DNA of 64,000 nt from DATEDA01 sp963744255 (GCA_963744255.1 CAVUSZ010000049.1:83724-147723); one strand, 5' to 3'. Counted from the stretch's first letter, positions 49,679 through 58,325 are shown. Made by a program: numbers and translations. Notes: generated by a model from the letters alone, not told the origin.

Positions 49679-50827
49679 ATGACGACCCAGGCTCAGGACA
49701 ACACCCAGCAGCAGGATCGCGACGCGACGCCCGCGCCGGCGCTCGCCGACCGGTTGGACATCGTGACGCGCCTCGCCCGGCGCCTGTTCCGCGTGCCGGT
49801 CGTCACGCTTTCGCTCGTGAGCGAGGGAACGATCAAGCTGTTCGCCGCCCAGGGCATCCCCGCGACCGTGCTCGGGACCGAGGTCGCGTTCGACGCCGCG
49901 ACGCTCGAGAGCGACGGGCCGCTCATCGTGCCCGACACCCTCGGCGATACCCGCTTCCTCGACCACCCGTGGGTGACGGGGCGCCTGCAGGTCCGCTTCT
50001 ACGCCGGCGCGCTCGTCGTCGCGCCCGACGGCACGGTCGCCGGCGTGCTCGGCGTGTGCGACAGGACGCCGAACGCCCTCGCCGAGGGCGACCTCATTCT
50101 CCTGCGCGATCTCGCGCGGCTCGTCGAGTCGGAGCTGAAGCTGGTGGCGCTCGGCCGCGCGCAGGCGCAGCTCGTCGAGCAGAGCGAGCGGCTTCGCCGC
50201 CGCGCGCTCATCGACACCGGCACGCAGCTCTGGAACCGCCACGCGATGTTCGAGCTGCTCGACCGCGAGTTCCACCGCGCGCGCCGCGACCGCGAAGGCG
50301 TGGCGGTGATCCTCGGCGAGATCGACGCATTCGACAAGCTGGTCAAGGAGCATGGCTCCTCCGCCGGCGACGGCGTGCTGATCGAAGTGACCAACCGCAT
50401 CCGGAGCATCGTGCGGCGCTCGGACACGGTGGCACGCTTCGGACCCGACGAATTCCTCGTGTTCCTCGCGCGCTGCGATCTCGAGAACGCCTCGGCGCTC
50501 GCGGAGCGGATGCGCCACCGGATCCGCAAGACGCCCATCGCCATCGGCGCGCGGAATGCTCCGGTGACGATGACCTTCGGCGTCGCCGCGAGCGCCGATA
50601 CCGCCGACTGGACGCCCGACAGCCTCGTGCGCCGCGCCGACGAGGCGCTCGCCGAAGCCGTGAAGAGCGGTCGCGACCAGGTCGTGCGCGCGCAGGCTGT
50701 AGCCGGAAGTCGCGGTCCGGCGCCGCTTGAATTCGCCGCGGGTTCCCGCGGTCCGCAGGGATGCAACAACACGCGTCTGCTGGAACGCCGCAATCTGGCG
50801 CCCGTGGAAGACGATGCTAATGCCTAA
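49679..50827 (+). CDS. GAF-GGDEF protein with degenerate active site
   Basis: 382 residues, soluble. The GAF domain (about 20-150) reads DIVTRLARRLFRVPVVTLSL and APDGTVAGVLGVCDRTPNAL. A coiled segment (LVALGRAQAQLVEQSERLRR) links to a GGDEF domain (about 175-345). The signature is RFGPDEFLVF, so the second Gly of GGDEF is Pro (residues 255-259). The metal/base region is ILGEIDAFDKLVKEHGSSAG, where the family has D-x-D-x-F-K-x-x-N-D. Both changes argue against c-di-GMP synthesis. It may act as a c-di-GMP or GTP-binding effector. Its end overlaps the convergent Rieske/ATP-grasp frame by four bases. Confidence 0.9.
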   Translation: MTTQAQDNTQQQDRDATPAPALADRLDIVTRLARRLFRVPVVTLSLVSEGTIKLFAAQGIPATVLGTEVAFDAATLESDGPLIVPDTLGDTRFLDHPWVTGRLQVRFYAGALVVAPDGTVAGVLGVCDRTPNALAEGDLILLRDLARLVESELKLVALGRAQAQLVEQSERLRRRALIDTGTQLWNRHAMFELLDREFHRARRDREGVAVILGEIDAFDKLVKEHGSSAGDGVLIEVTNRIRSIVRRSDTVARFGPDEFLVFLARCDLENASALAERMRHRIRKTPIAIGARNAPVTMTFGVAASADTADWTPDSLVRRADEALAEAVKSGRDQVVRAQAVAGSRGPAPLEFAAGSRGPQGCNNTRLLERRNLAPVEDDANA

Positions 50828-52776
50828 ACCGCATGCCGGTGAGCGTGTTCGCGATCCCCTTCGCTCAGGGGCAGCGCTTCGAGCACGCCGGGAGATAGGC
50901 TGCGGTACTGAGGAGATGTGGAACGCCGCGGCGACACCGTGTTGCATCGCTCCGCGATGCAAGGCCGGTCGCCCGCCAGATGACGCGCAACGGCCTCGGC
51001 GATCGGCTGTCCCGTGTTCGACTCGTAGTAGCTGAAGGCGGGACTCGGGTTCACCTCGAAGCAGAACACGCGATCGTTCGGCGCGATCTTCAGATCGATG
51101 CCCGCGAACGCCAGGCCGAGCGCCTGCGCGAGCCGGACGCATCGCTCGGCTAGCTCGTCGGAAAGCGATGCCGCCACCAGTTCCGCGCTGCTGCCTTGCC
51201 GCTCGGCGTAGCGATAGTCGGTCGCCCCGGTGTGGATCGCCGTCGGGAACACCTCGTCCCCCACTGACGTGCACGCGCACGTTGGTCGCCCTCGACAAAC
51301 GCCTGGAACTGGGTTGGGCACCAGCGAATTCGATCCAGCCGGAACCAGTCGTCTTCGCGCAGCGTCTGCACGATCGAGCGGATGCCGCTGCATCGATTTG
51401 TAGACGACCCGCCCGTGGCGAGCATGAAACGCGCGCACCAGATCCGGATCGTTGGTGATGAGGGTCTCCGGCGTCTCGAATCCCTGCGCACGGATGAGCT
51501 GCGCCTGATACGGCTTCGAGAAGTTGGAAGCCGCGCGATCGCGCTGAGGTAGGCCGGTGCGTACGAACCGGGCGGTCTCCGTTCGCTCTTGGCGGGAACC
51601 CTGATCGGAGGGCGACACCAACGCTTTGCTGCGCGAGCTCTGCGGCGCTTGAACGACTGCAACGGACGTTGCGATGTCTAGAGCGCCGAGCTCCCGCCGC
51701 AGGAACTCGTGAAAGTGAACCATGCCGTCTTCGTGCGGGGAATGGTACGGCCCGCGGTCGTCCTCGCCCTGGGTATGCAGGGCCTTGCGGCCGCGATGGA
51801 GCCGGGCGCAGATCTCGGCGTCCTCGGCGGCGGACTCCATGTACGCCGCCTGGTGCGCCTCGACCAGTCCGCGCTCGAAGAGCGCGATCTCCTCCGGATA
51901 GTAGAACTCGAGGACGTTGGTGGTGTGCTCCGGCGAGCGCGGGATCAACGTGCTGACGACGAGCGAGTACGGATACCACTCGAGCATCACGTTGGGGTAG
52001 TAGATCGACCATACCGTGCCGTACTTCGGGAGCTCGCCGCCGCTGTAGGCGAGGATCGCGTCGCGATAGCGGGTGTAGTTCGGCGAGACCTGGTGACGCC
52101 ACTCGTCCTTGATGCCGAGAATCTGGTACGACCAGCGCTCGCCGAAACCCCACTGATAGTTGCCGGCGTCGACGAACTCCTGCAGCCCGGGGTGAAACGG
52201 CTGCACGTGATAGAGCTCGAGATAGATCTCCAGGAAGGTCTTCCAGTTGAACCGGCACTCGTCGACCATGATCCGGTCGAAGACGTAACCGGAGAAGTCG
52301 TAGTCGGCGGCGAGGGTGAAGTCGGCTAGATCGGCCGCGACGTCGCGCTTGCCGGTGAAGAGCAGGCCGTGCCACGACTGCGGCTGCACGCACGAAAGCG
52401 GCATGTCGGGGGTCGCGGCGAACTCGGGCGCGCCGAGGAGCTTGCCGTTCAGATCGTAGGTCCAGCGGTGGAGGGGGCAGACGATGTTGCGCACCTTGCC
52501 GCGGCCCTCGAGCAGCAGGCTCTGGCGATGGCGGCAGACGTTGCCGAGCAGGTTCACGCCCCGGTCGCCCCGCAGCAGGACGCGGGCATGCTGGCTGCCC
52601 TCGAGCGTGATGTAGTCGCCCTCCTTCGGCACCATCAGGTCGTGGCCCACGTACTGCGGCCCCTCGCCGAAGATCATCGCCTGCTCGCGCGCGAAAATTC
52701 CCGGATCGAAGTACCACGCGATCGGCAGCTGGGATGCGGCGGGCTGGAGGCGATCGGCGGGCGTTCGCTTGCTCAT
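50824..52776 (-). CDS. Rieske non-haem iron oxygenase, alpha subunit, fused in frame to an ATP-grasp remnant
   Basis: 650 residues as read. Residues 1-362 are a complete ring-hydroxylating oxygenase alpha subunit: Rieske [2Fe-2S] ligands Cys81, His83 (NVCRHR), Cys100, His103 (VCPLHR) and mononuclear iron ligands Glu187, His190, His195 (YLELYHVQPFHPG). It would use electrons from a reductase and O2 to oxidise an unknown substrate (aromatic or quaternary amine). After about residue 363 the sequence is foreign to this family. From SNFSKPYQAQLIR (417) it becomes the core of an ATP-grasp ligase, damaged by shifts (see 50971-51528). No reductase gene is adjacent. It starts nine bases after the first FlK-like thioesterase, a likely operon partner. 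A fusion, deletion or misassembly is possible. Confidence 0.85.
   Translation of the reverse strand: MSKRTPADRLQPAASQLPIAWYFDPGIFAREQAMIFGEGPQYVGHDLMVPKEGDYITLEGSQHARVLLRGDRGVNLLGNVCRHRQSLLLEGRGKVRNIVCPLHRWTYDLNGKLLGAPEFAATPDMPLSCVQPQSWHGLLFTGKRDVAADLADFTLAADYDFSGYVFDRIMVDECRFNWKTFLEIYLELYHVQPFHPGLQEFVDAGNYQWGFGERWSYQILGIKDEWRHQVSPNYTRYRDAILAYSGGELPKYGTVWSIYYPNVMLEWYPYSLVVSTLIPRSPEHTTNVLEFYYPEEIALFERGLVEAHQAAYMESAAEDAEICARLHRGRKALHTQGEDDRGPYHSPHEDGMVHFHEFLRRELGALDIATSVAVVQAPQSSRSKALVSPSDQGSRQERTETARFVRTGLPQRDRAASNFSKPYQAQLIRAQGFETPETLITNDPDLVRAFHARHGRVVYKSMQRHPLDRADAARRRLVPAGSNSLVPNPVPGVCRGRPTCACTSVGDEVFPTAIHTGATDYRYAERQGSSAELVAASLSDELAERCVRLAQALGLAFAGIDLKIAPNDRVFCFEVNPSPAFSYYESNTGQPIAEAVARHLAGDRPCIAERCNTVSPRRSTSPQYRSLSPGVLEALPLSEGDREHAHRHAV
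50971..51528 (-). pseudogene. ATP-grasp (RimK-like) ligase fragment with three single-base shifts
   Basis: Starts at SNFSKPYQAQLIRAQGFETP and ends near GQPIAEAVARHLAG, covering the ATP-grasp core. Following the protein requires removing one base at about 51391 (VVYKS then SGIRSIVQTLREDDW...TQFQAFVEG), one at about 51287 (then TNVRVHV) and one at about 51265 (then VGDEVFPTAIHTGATDYRYA). The Mg/ATP motif LAFAGIDLKIAPNDRVFCFE followed by VNPSPAFSYYE is intact. The domain's N-terminal 100 or so residues are absent, replaced by the Rieske gene. Three insertions restore the frame, so the open frame hides the damage. Confidence 0.75.
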
Positions 52777-52785
52777 CCGGCTCCC

Positions 52786-53202
52786 CTACTGCTGTTGCTG
52801 CTGCGACTGCTGCGCCTTCCGCTTCAGCAGCCGCTCCCGGACCTTGTCGACCGCGACGACGAAGCGCTCGTGCGTGCCCCGCAGCACGTCGTCCGCGCCC
52901 TCCTTGACGCTCGCCTCGAAGGTCACGCGCCGCCCGTCGACCGCGCTCACCCTGATGTCGATCGACACCTCGGCGCCGAGCAGCGCCGGTCCGACGTGCT
53001 CGACGTTCACACGCGTGCCGACCGAGTCCTCGCCCGGTTCGAGGTGGCCGAGCAGGAAATCGCGGCACGCGTACTCGATGTCGCTGATGATGCGCGGCGT
53101 CGCATACACGCGGCAGTCGTCGCCCATGAAGCCGATCACGCGCGTCTCGTCGACGGTGATGCGGCGGGTCGCGACGAGACCGGTGGCTAGAGTTGCTTTC
53201 AT
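52786..53202 (-). CDS. FlK-like thioesterase (hotdog fold)
   Basis: 138 residues. The catalytic triad of fluoroacetyl-CoA thioesterase FlK (Thr42, Glu50, His76) is matched in spacing by Thr35 (YATPRII), Glu43 (SDIEYACR) and His69 (NVEHVGP). GTHERFVVAVDKVRERL is the conserved end, followed by a Gln-rich tail. Substrate is unlikely to be fluoroacetyl-CoA. It is the first gene of a possible operon with the Rieske protein (nine bases apart). A paralogue with the same triad is at 57493-57898. Confidence 0.85.
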   Translation of the reverse strand: MKATLATGLVATRRITVDETRVIGFMGDDCRVYATPRIISDIEYACRDFLLGHLEPGEDSVGTRVNVEHVGPALLGAEVSIDIRVSAVDGRRVTFEASVKEGADDVLRGTHERFVVAVDKVRERLLKRKAQQSQQQQQ

Positions 53203-53442
53203 GCGATGACCTCGATGGAAGCGGTGCCAAAAGCCTAGCACCAACCGTGACGGGTCGGGTCGAGGTCGCGAGCGCGAACATGCACCCTCATCCCGGCGAC
53301 GAAGCGGGCGAGAAGTGGCTAAAGGGTGAGGGTAACGGCCGCCTTCCGCTCGACGAGCTCGCTCACGCGCGAGGACGCCCGGGGCGGCGCATGCGAGCTC
53401 GTCTGGGTGGAAGAGATCGAGATCAGCTGACCGGTCTGGGCG
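53203..53442. other. 240-bp gap with a possible 34-residue frame
   Basis: A plus-strand frame from GTG 53326 to TGA 53428-53430 reads MRVTAAFRSTSSLTREDARG then GACELVWVEEIEIS. Third positions are G/C-rich, but there is no ribosome site or family match. It could be a small gene or the end of a lost gene. GCACCCTCATCCC and AAAGGGTGAGGGTAAC resemble dispersed intergenic repeats. Confidence 0.3.
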
Positions 53443-54102
53443 TCACTTGGCGGCAAAGCAGTAGAGCAGGCCCGCCCCCCCCGTGCCACGGAGGTCGGCG
53501 TCGCTGCAGCCGCGGGACGGATGCGACGAGTTCCAGGACTTGGCGGGCGGCTCCTCGTTCAGGCCCATGCGGTCGTGATGCCCGACCTGCGCCGCGCCCT
53601 CGCCGCTCTTGGTCCAGTTGCCACAGGTGCGGTCTTCGCTACCCGCGAATGCCGTACCGTCGGGCTGCGAACCGGTGAGGATGTCGTGCTTGTTGGGCGC
53701 ATCGCCGCGCCCGTTGACCATCTCGCCCTTCTCGGTGAGCGCGGTCTGCTTGGTCAGGTTGTTGGTGCCGTGCAGGTCGGCGACGTTGCGCGCGATGACG
53801 ACCCCTTTCACGTTCTGCCACGGACCGGAACCGATCCGATCGCGTGCGTTGACGGCCTGCGAGCCCCCGGCCGCGCTTGCACTGAGGTAGGCGCGCCACT
53901 CGCGATTGCCCGCGCCCACTGCGGCTGCGAGCGACTGGCACAGCTTGTCGGCCCCCGCCAGGCCGCCGAAGTCGGCGCCCTTTCCGGAGCCGGTGCTGGT
54001 GATGAAGAAAGTCATGGCCGAGGCTTGAGCCTGCGCACCGCCGCTGATGCCGAACGTGACCAGCGCGATCGATGCGAGCATGCCGAACTTCAGTTTTGAC
54101 AT
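53443..54102 (-). CDS. Secreted lectin-like/endostatin-type protein
   Basis: 219 residues. Signal peptide (LKFGMLASIALVTFGISGGA, cut near GAQAQA). The mature domain begins MTFFITSTGSGKGADFGGLA then GADKLCQSLAAAVGAGNREW and has RCGN-type Cys pairs (EDRTCGNWTKSGEGAAQVGH, SRGCSDADLRGTGGAGLLYC). AKSWNSSHPSRGC is conserved in bacterial proteins of the endostatin/C-type-lectin-like fold. It is probably exported and stabilised by disulphides. Function unknown. TGGAGGACT precedes ATG 54102. Convergent with the gap at 53203-53442. Confidence 0.85.
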   Translation of the reverse strand: MSKLKFGMLASIALVTFGISGGAQAQASAMTFFITSTGSGKGADFGGLAGADKLCQSLAAAVGAGNREWRAYLSASAAGGSQAVNARDRIGSGPWQNVKGVVIARNVADLHGTNNLTKQTALTEKGEMVNGRGDAPNKHDILTGSQPDGTAFAGSEDRTCGNWTKSGEGAAQVGHHDRMGLNEEPPAKSWNSSHPSRGCSDADLRGTGGAGLLYCFAAK

Positions 54103-54313
54103 TGCAGTCCTCCAGAGGGAATTAGGGCACCCGGACCGGCAGAGAGCGACGTCGGCGGGTCAGGATAAACACCGGTGCGACGATGCCTATTCCCGTGCGC
54201 GTCAGCGAAGCGCCGGGACCCGGTGGGAGCGCTACGATACTCCCTGGCTTCGAACGCGCGTTCGGCGCTAGCATTGCGAGGGGCACCGCGTACGGAAGCG
54301 AGGAGGAGAGCAG

Positions 54314-54555
54314 ACGAGGAGAATCGTCGTTGCGCTGTGCACAGCGCTCGCGTGCGCAGCGGCCACCGCGCAGGACTATCCTTCGAAGACCGGTCCGGAT
54401 CCTCGTCGGCTTCCCGCCCGGCGGCGCCACCGACCTCGTCATGCGCCTCGTTCAGCCGCGGCTTGCCGAGGCGTTCAAGCAGGAGATCATCGTCGACAAT
54501 CCTCCGGGCGCGAACGGCGTCATCGCCGCGGATCTCACCGCCAAGGCCACCTCGA
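54314..54555 (+). pseudogene. N-terminal relic of a Bug-family solute-binding protein
   Basis: A signal-peptide-like start RRIVVALCTALACAAATAQD then YPSK is followed, after one extra base near 54377, by PVRILVGFPPGGATDLVMRL and VQPRLAEAFKQEIIVDNPPG and ANGVIAADLTAKA. PPGGATD and VDNPPGANG are the Bug ligand loops. The first codon after GGAGGAGAGCAG is ACG where ATG is expected. The protein stops about 80 residues in, of about 320, running into the convergent VWA gene. So it has lost its start, frame and C-terminus. The intact Bug protein at 3780-4751 shows what is missing. Confidence 0.8.
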
Positions 54556-54667
54556 CCGTTCCCCGCGAGCGGGAGGGAGAGGGAGGGAGAATCACGGCGC
54601 GGGATTGGACCGGCGGAGTCCGAAGTAGTGCAGTTCGGCGAACACCGCGCGATCGCCCTCGCGGCGG

Positions 54668-55729
54668 TCAGCCGATCCGGCTGAACCAGAGCACCGAGAG
54701 CGCGGCGGAGGCGACCGCGAGAACCGCCGCCGCCGCAGTCGCAAGCGCGGTGATCTCGGTTTCCTTCCTCTCCAGCACGAACTTGGCGTTCAGTGTCTCG
54801 TAGACCTTCTTCAGGTCCGCGGCGCTGCCGGCGTGGAAGTACTCGGCGCGCGTGAGGTCGGCGATGGCCTTCAACGCTTCCTCGTCGAAGCGCATGTAGA
54901 TGGACCAGCCGTCGACGCTGACCGCCGCGCCTTCCTTGGTGCCGAAGCCGACGGTGTAGACGCGAACGCCGCGCTCGGCGGCCATCCGCGCCGCGTCGAG
55001 CGGGTCGGGGCCGGTCGTCCGGCGCCCGTCGGTGAGCAGGATGATCGCAGCCGACGGGTGGGAGCCGGGCGCGACCGGCGTGAACGGCTTCTTCTCCTTC
55101 TCGCCCTTCCGCGCCTTGTCGGCCGGGGACAGGCGCCCGCCGTCGGTCGTCGGCCGTGCACCGAACAGGATCGACTCCAGATCGATCCCGTCGTCCGGGA
55201 AAAGCGCAGCGAGGGATACGATGATGGCGCTGCCCGTCGCGGTATGGCGCTGCAGCTCGAGCCGGTCGATCGCGGCGACGAGATCGTCGCGGTTCTGGGT
55301 CGACGACTGCACCACCGACGCGGTGCCGGCGAACGACACGATCCCGATGCGGACGTCCTTCGGCTGCTGCTGGACGAACGCCTTGGCGGCCTCCTTCGCG
55401 GCGGCGAACCGGGTCGGTTCGATGTCGGTCGCGCGCATGCTGAGCGACACGTCGAGCGCCATCACGATGACACGCTGCTCGGACGGAAGCGTGACGACTG
55501 CGCTCGGACGCGCGATCGCGATGATCGCCGCGATCATCGCCAGCAGGAAGAGAAGCGGCGGGACGTGCCGCCGGAACCGCTGGCCCGGTCCGATTGCATC
55601 CCGCACCAGGCTCAGGCTTGCGTACCTGACCGCGCCTTTCTTCTTCCTCCGCAGCAGGAGCACGTAGAGGCTCACGAGCACCGGCACCGCGAGCAGCAGC
55701 CACAACACCTCAGGCCACAAAAACGTCAT
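54668..55729 (-). CDS. Membrane-anchored VWA-domain protein (BatA-like)
   Basis: 353 residues. Two N-terminal helices (WPEVLWLLLAVPVLVSLYVL, PPLLFLLAMIAAIIAIARPS) and one C-terminal helix (ATAAAAVLAVASAALSVLWF) flank a VWA domain. The metal site DxSxS is Asp93-Ser95-Ser97 (ALDVSLSM), with the T in TGSAIIVSLAALFPDDG and a D in LLTDGRRTTGPDPLD. This is the BatA/Aerotolerance-operon layout. It is alone here: no MoxR ATPase, BatB or BatD neighbours. ATG 55729 (MTFLWPEVLW) is preferred over a longer N-terminus. It likely scaffolds a membrane complex or MoxR chaperone. Confidence 0.9.
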   Translation of the reverse strand: MTFLWPEVLWLLLAVPVLVSLYVLLLRRKKKGAVRYASLSLVRDAIGPGQRFRRHVPPLLFLLAMIAAIIAIARPSAVVTLPSEQRVIVMALDVSLSMRATDIEPTRFAAAKEAAKAFVQQQPKDVRIGIVSFAGTASVVQSSTQNRDDLVAAIDRLELQRHTATGSAIIVSLAALFPDDGIDLESILFGARPTTDGGRLSPADKARKGEKEKKPFTPVAPGSHPSAAIILLTDGRRTTGPDPLDAARMAAERGVRVYTVGFGTKEGAAVSVDGWSIYMRFDEEALKAIADLTRAEYFHAGSAADLKKVYETLNAKFVLERKETEITALATAAAAVLAVASAALSVLWFSRIG

Positions 55730-55912
55730 AAAAGTCCCTTCCGCGCGCACCCTCGTCGCGCTCGCTTCGTCGACGGGATCGGACGACGCTAACTGTAGCA
55801 CTGACCGGGCGGCCGGGGCCGCCGAACGCGCCCGGCGGGCCCGGCGCCAGGGTGCGCCGCGCGCGCCGTCAGCCTAGACTGTTGCGCAAACGCCCGAACG
55901 ACAGGGGGAATC

Positions 55913-56296
55913 ATGAATCACCCGGGACTTTTCATCGCCGCTCGCATCCTGATGCCGATCGTGTTCGTAGGCCTCGGCCTCGAGCGGCTGCTGATAGCGG
56001 GCGGGCTGGTCGCGGGCCCGCAGGTCACCGCCCGGGCGGCCGTCTTCAGCACGTTCGAGCTCGCCGCCGGTCTCGCCGTCATGGCTGGCTGGAAGCTCCG
56101 CTGGGTCGCCGGGGTGCTCGCGGCCTTCATCGTCGTCGACGCGTTTCTCGCGCACCCGTTCTCGAACTACGCGCCCGCCGAGCGGCACGGTCAGCTGCTG
56201 CACTTCCTGAAGAACTTCGCCACGCTGGGCGGGCGGCTCGCCATCGTGTGGGTCGACCTCACTGCGATGCGATCCGGCGCCGGGGCCCGGGCATGA
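55913..56296 (+). CDS. DoxX-family membrane protein
   Basis: 127 residues, four helices: GLFIAARILMPIVFVGLGLE, FELAAGLAVMAGWKLRWVAG and others. The HPFSNYAPAERHGQLLHFLK segment between helices 3 and 4 is typical of DoxX proteins. These are small inner-membrane proteins linked to redox stress or quinone metabolism. Its stop overlaps the next ATG (ATGA), so translation of LtrA is coupled. Confidence 0.9.
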   Translation: MNHPGLFIAARILMPIVFVGLGLERLLIAGGLVAGPQVTARAAVFSTFELAAGLAVMAGWKLRWVAGVLAAFIVVDAFLAHPFSNYAPAERHGQLLHFLKNFATLGGRLAIVWVDLTAMRSGAGARA

Positions 56297-57489
56297 TCGC
56301 CGCCGCGACTTCGCCGCGTCGATGGCTGCGGCCGCCGCGACTCCGGACGCTCGCGGCAGGGGAGGGCGAGCGGCACGCGTCGTGGCTCGAGCTCTTCTTC
56401 GACCTCGTGCTGGTCGTCGCGATCGCACAGCTCGCGCATCTCTTCGTTCATCACCCGGACTGGCACGGGGCGGCGCTCGCGGGCGGTTTGTTCCTCGCGG
56501 TGTTCCTCGCGTGGCAGGGCTTCAGCTTCTACGCCGACCGCTTCGACAGCGACGACCTCCCGTTCAGGGTCGCGACGTTCGCGCAGATGCTGGCGCTGCT
56601 CGCCCTGGCGGTGCAGATCCGCGACGTGGCGGAGGGGAGCTACGCGGGGTTCGCGATCGCGTTCGCGATCCTGCGGGCGATCCTCGTCGCGCTTTATGCG
56701 CGCGCCTACCGCTATGTCCCGCAGGCGCGGCCGCTGATCAGGCGTTACGGCAGCGTCTACGCGTTCAGCGTCGTCCTGTGGCTCGTCTCGGTGGTGCTGC
56801 CCGCGCCGTGGAGCTTCGGGCTCTGGGCGGTCGCGATCATGCTCGACCTGAGCATGCCGCCTCTAAACACGCGGCTCCACCGGGTCATCCCGGTCGATCC
56901 GGCGCACGTTCCCGAACGGTTCGGTCTCTTCACCCTGATCGTGCTCGGCGAGCTCGTCGTCACGGTGGGCAGCGGCACGATGGAAGCGACGTGGAGCCCG
57001 GGCGTCGTCGCCGTGGCGGTGGCCGGTTTCGGCATCGCCGCCTGCCTGTGGTGGCTCTACTTCGAGCGGCTGACCGGACAGGAACTGCAGCACGCCGCCG
57101 TGCCGATCGTGACCTTCGCCTACGCGCACCTGCCGCTGCTCGCGGCGCTCATGTACGTGGCGAGCGGCGTGAGCCTGCTGGTCAGGGCCGACGCCGGCCA
57201 CGGCGGGCCAACGGGCGCGTGGGCGCTCTGCGGCGGCGTGGCGGCGTTCCTCGCCGCGCTCAACGTCGCGCAGGCGCAGCTCACCACGCCGCCGCCGCGG
57301 CCGGTCTTCGTCGTGCGCTGGGTGGTGGCGGCGGCGATGTTCGCGATCCCGCTGGCGGCGTACTCTGCGCTCGCAGTCACGGCCGCGGCGCTCGTGGTGC
57401 TCGTCGCGCTCGTCGTGTACGAGGGTGTGATGTGCGCGCCCGCGGAAGAAGCGGGCGGCGCGGCGCATTCCGCCCGGGAAGCGTCGTAG
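56293..57489 (+). CDS. Low temperature requirement protein A (LtrA) family membrane protein
   Basis: 398 residues with about eleven helices. The diagnostic N-terminus is RHASWLELFFDLVLVVAIAQ LAHL, and the middle has ERFGLFTLIVLGELVVTVGS. LtrA-family proteins are known by name from Listeria; their biochemical role is unresolved. ATG overlaps the DoxX stop. Ends four bases before the second FlK-like gene, so the three genes form a tight plus-strand run. Confidence 0.92.
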   Translation: MIAAATSPRRWLRPPRLRTLAAGEGERHASWLELFFDLVLVVAIAQLAHLFVHHPDWHGAALAGGLFLAVFLAWQGFSFYADRFDSDDLPFRVATFAQMLALLALAVQIRDVAEGSYAGFAIAFAILRAILVALYARAYRYVPQARPLIRRYGSVYAFSVVLWLVSVVLPAPWSFGLWAVAIMLDLSMPPLNTRLHRVIPVDPAHVPERFGLFTLIVLGELVVTVGSGTMEATWSPGVVAVAVAGFGIAACLWWLYFERLTGQELQHAAVPIVTFAYAHLPLLAALMYVASGVSLLVRADAGHGGPTGAWALCGGVAAFLAALNVAQAQLTTPPPRPVFVVRWVVAAAMFAIPLAAYSALAVTAAALVVLVALVVYEGVMCAPAEEAGGAAHSAREAS

Positions 57490-57492
57490 CCG

Positions 57493-57898
57493 ATGCTTGA
57501 GAGCATCCCACCCGGACTGAAGGGCACGGCGGCGCTCGTGGTTGCCCCCGAGCACACCGCCCCCCACGTCGGCAGCGGCCGGGTACCGGTGCTCGCGACG
57601 CCGGTAGTGATCAATCTCCTCGAGGCGGCCGCGCTCGCGGCGGTCGAGCATCTCCTGCCCGAAGGCCACCAGTCCCTTGGCGTGCAGCTCGACGTTCGCC
57701 ATTTCGCCGCGACGCCGGTGGGCATGCGGGTCGAGGCGGAGGCCGAGCTGGTCGCGGTCGAGGGCCGCATGCTCAAGTTCCGCGTGTCCGCGCGCGACGA
57801 GCGCGAGGCGATCAGCGAGGGCATCGCACGAGCGTGTCGTCGTGAACGTCGCACGCTTCGACCGGCGGATGGAAGAGAAGGCGCGCCGCGCTACTTGA
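57493..57898 (+). CDS. FlK-like thioesterase, frame broken by one base
   Basis: About 134 residues if one base is removed. Triad residues Thr36 (LATPVVI), Glu44 (LLEAAALA) and His70 (DVRHFAATPVGM) are spaced exactly as in FlK (Thr42, Glu50, His76). The frame reads to EREAISEG then goes wrong. Deleting one T at about 57824 gives EGTHERVVVNVARFDRRMEE then KARRAT and TGA 57896-57898, matching the GTHERFVV end of the paralogue at 52786. Unshifted, the frame runs on into the antisense of the UspA gene with no family match. Third gene of the DoxX-LtrA run. The shift is most likely a sequence error. Confidence 0.82.
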
Positions 57899-58325
57899 CG
57901 AGCATCACCGGCACGGCGGCGCGCTGCAGCACCTTTTGCGCGACGGAGCCGAGCAGCAGGCTGCCCATCGCGCTGCGGTCGTGGGTTCCCATCACGATGA
58001 GATCGGCGCTCCACTCCTTCGCGCGTGCGACGATGGTGTCGGCCGGGTCGCCGAGCTCCACGAACGCCGTGCAACGCACACCGGCGCCCTCGAGTTCCGC
58101 CTTCGCCGGCGCGAGCAGGCGCTCGCCCGCCTCGCGCAGCGGCCCTTCGATCCGGCGCACCTCGTCCGGGCGCCCGTCCACCATGCGCTGGAGCAGGGGG
58201 ACCGCCGGCTCCACGTTGAGCAGGATCGCGTGCAGCCCGGGCGCCGTACGCGCGAGATCCCGAAGGGCATTCACCGCCCGCTGGGCGGACGCGGAACCGT
58301 CTACAGGGAGCAGGACGAGTCTCAT
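57891..58325 (-). CDS. Universal stress protein (UspA)
   Basis: 144 residues, one UspA domain. VLLPVDGSASAQRAVNALRD is the first strand and loop; DLIVMGTHDRSAMGSLLLGS with VAQKVLQRAAVPVMLVK is the ATP-binding G-x(2)-G-x(9)-G-(S/T) end (MGTHDRSAMGSLLLGS). It is an intact stress-survival protein of the cytoplasm. Its last eight bases overlap the end of the FlK-like gene (convergent). The partial UspA at the left edge is a separate gene. Confidence 0.95.
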   Translation of the reverse strand: MRLVLLPVDGSASAQRAVNALRDLARTAPGLHAILLNVEPAVPLLQRMVDGRPDEVRRIEGPLREAGERLLAPAKAELEGAGVRCTAFVELGDPADTIVARAKEWSADLIVMGTHDRSAMGSLLLGSVAQKVLQRAAVPVMLVK

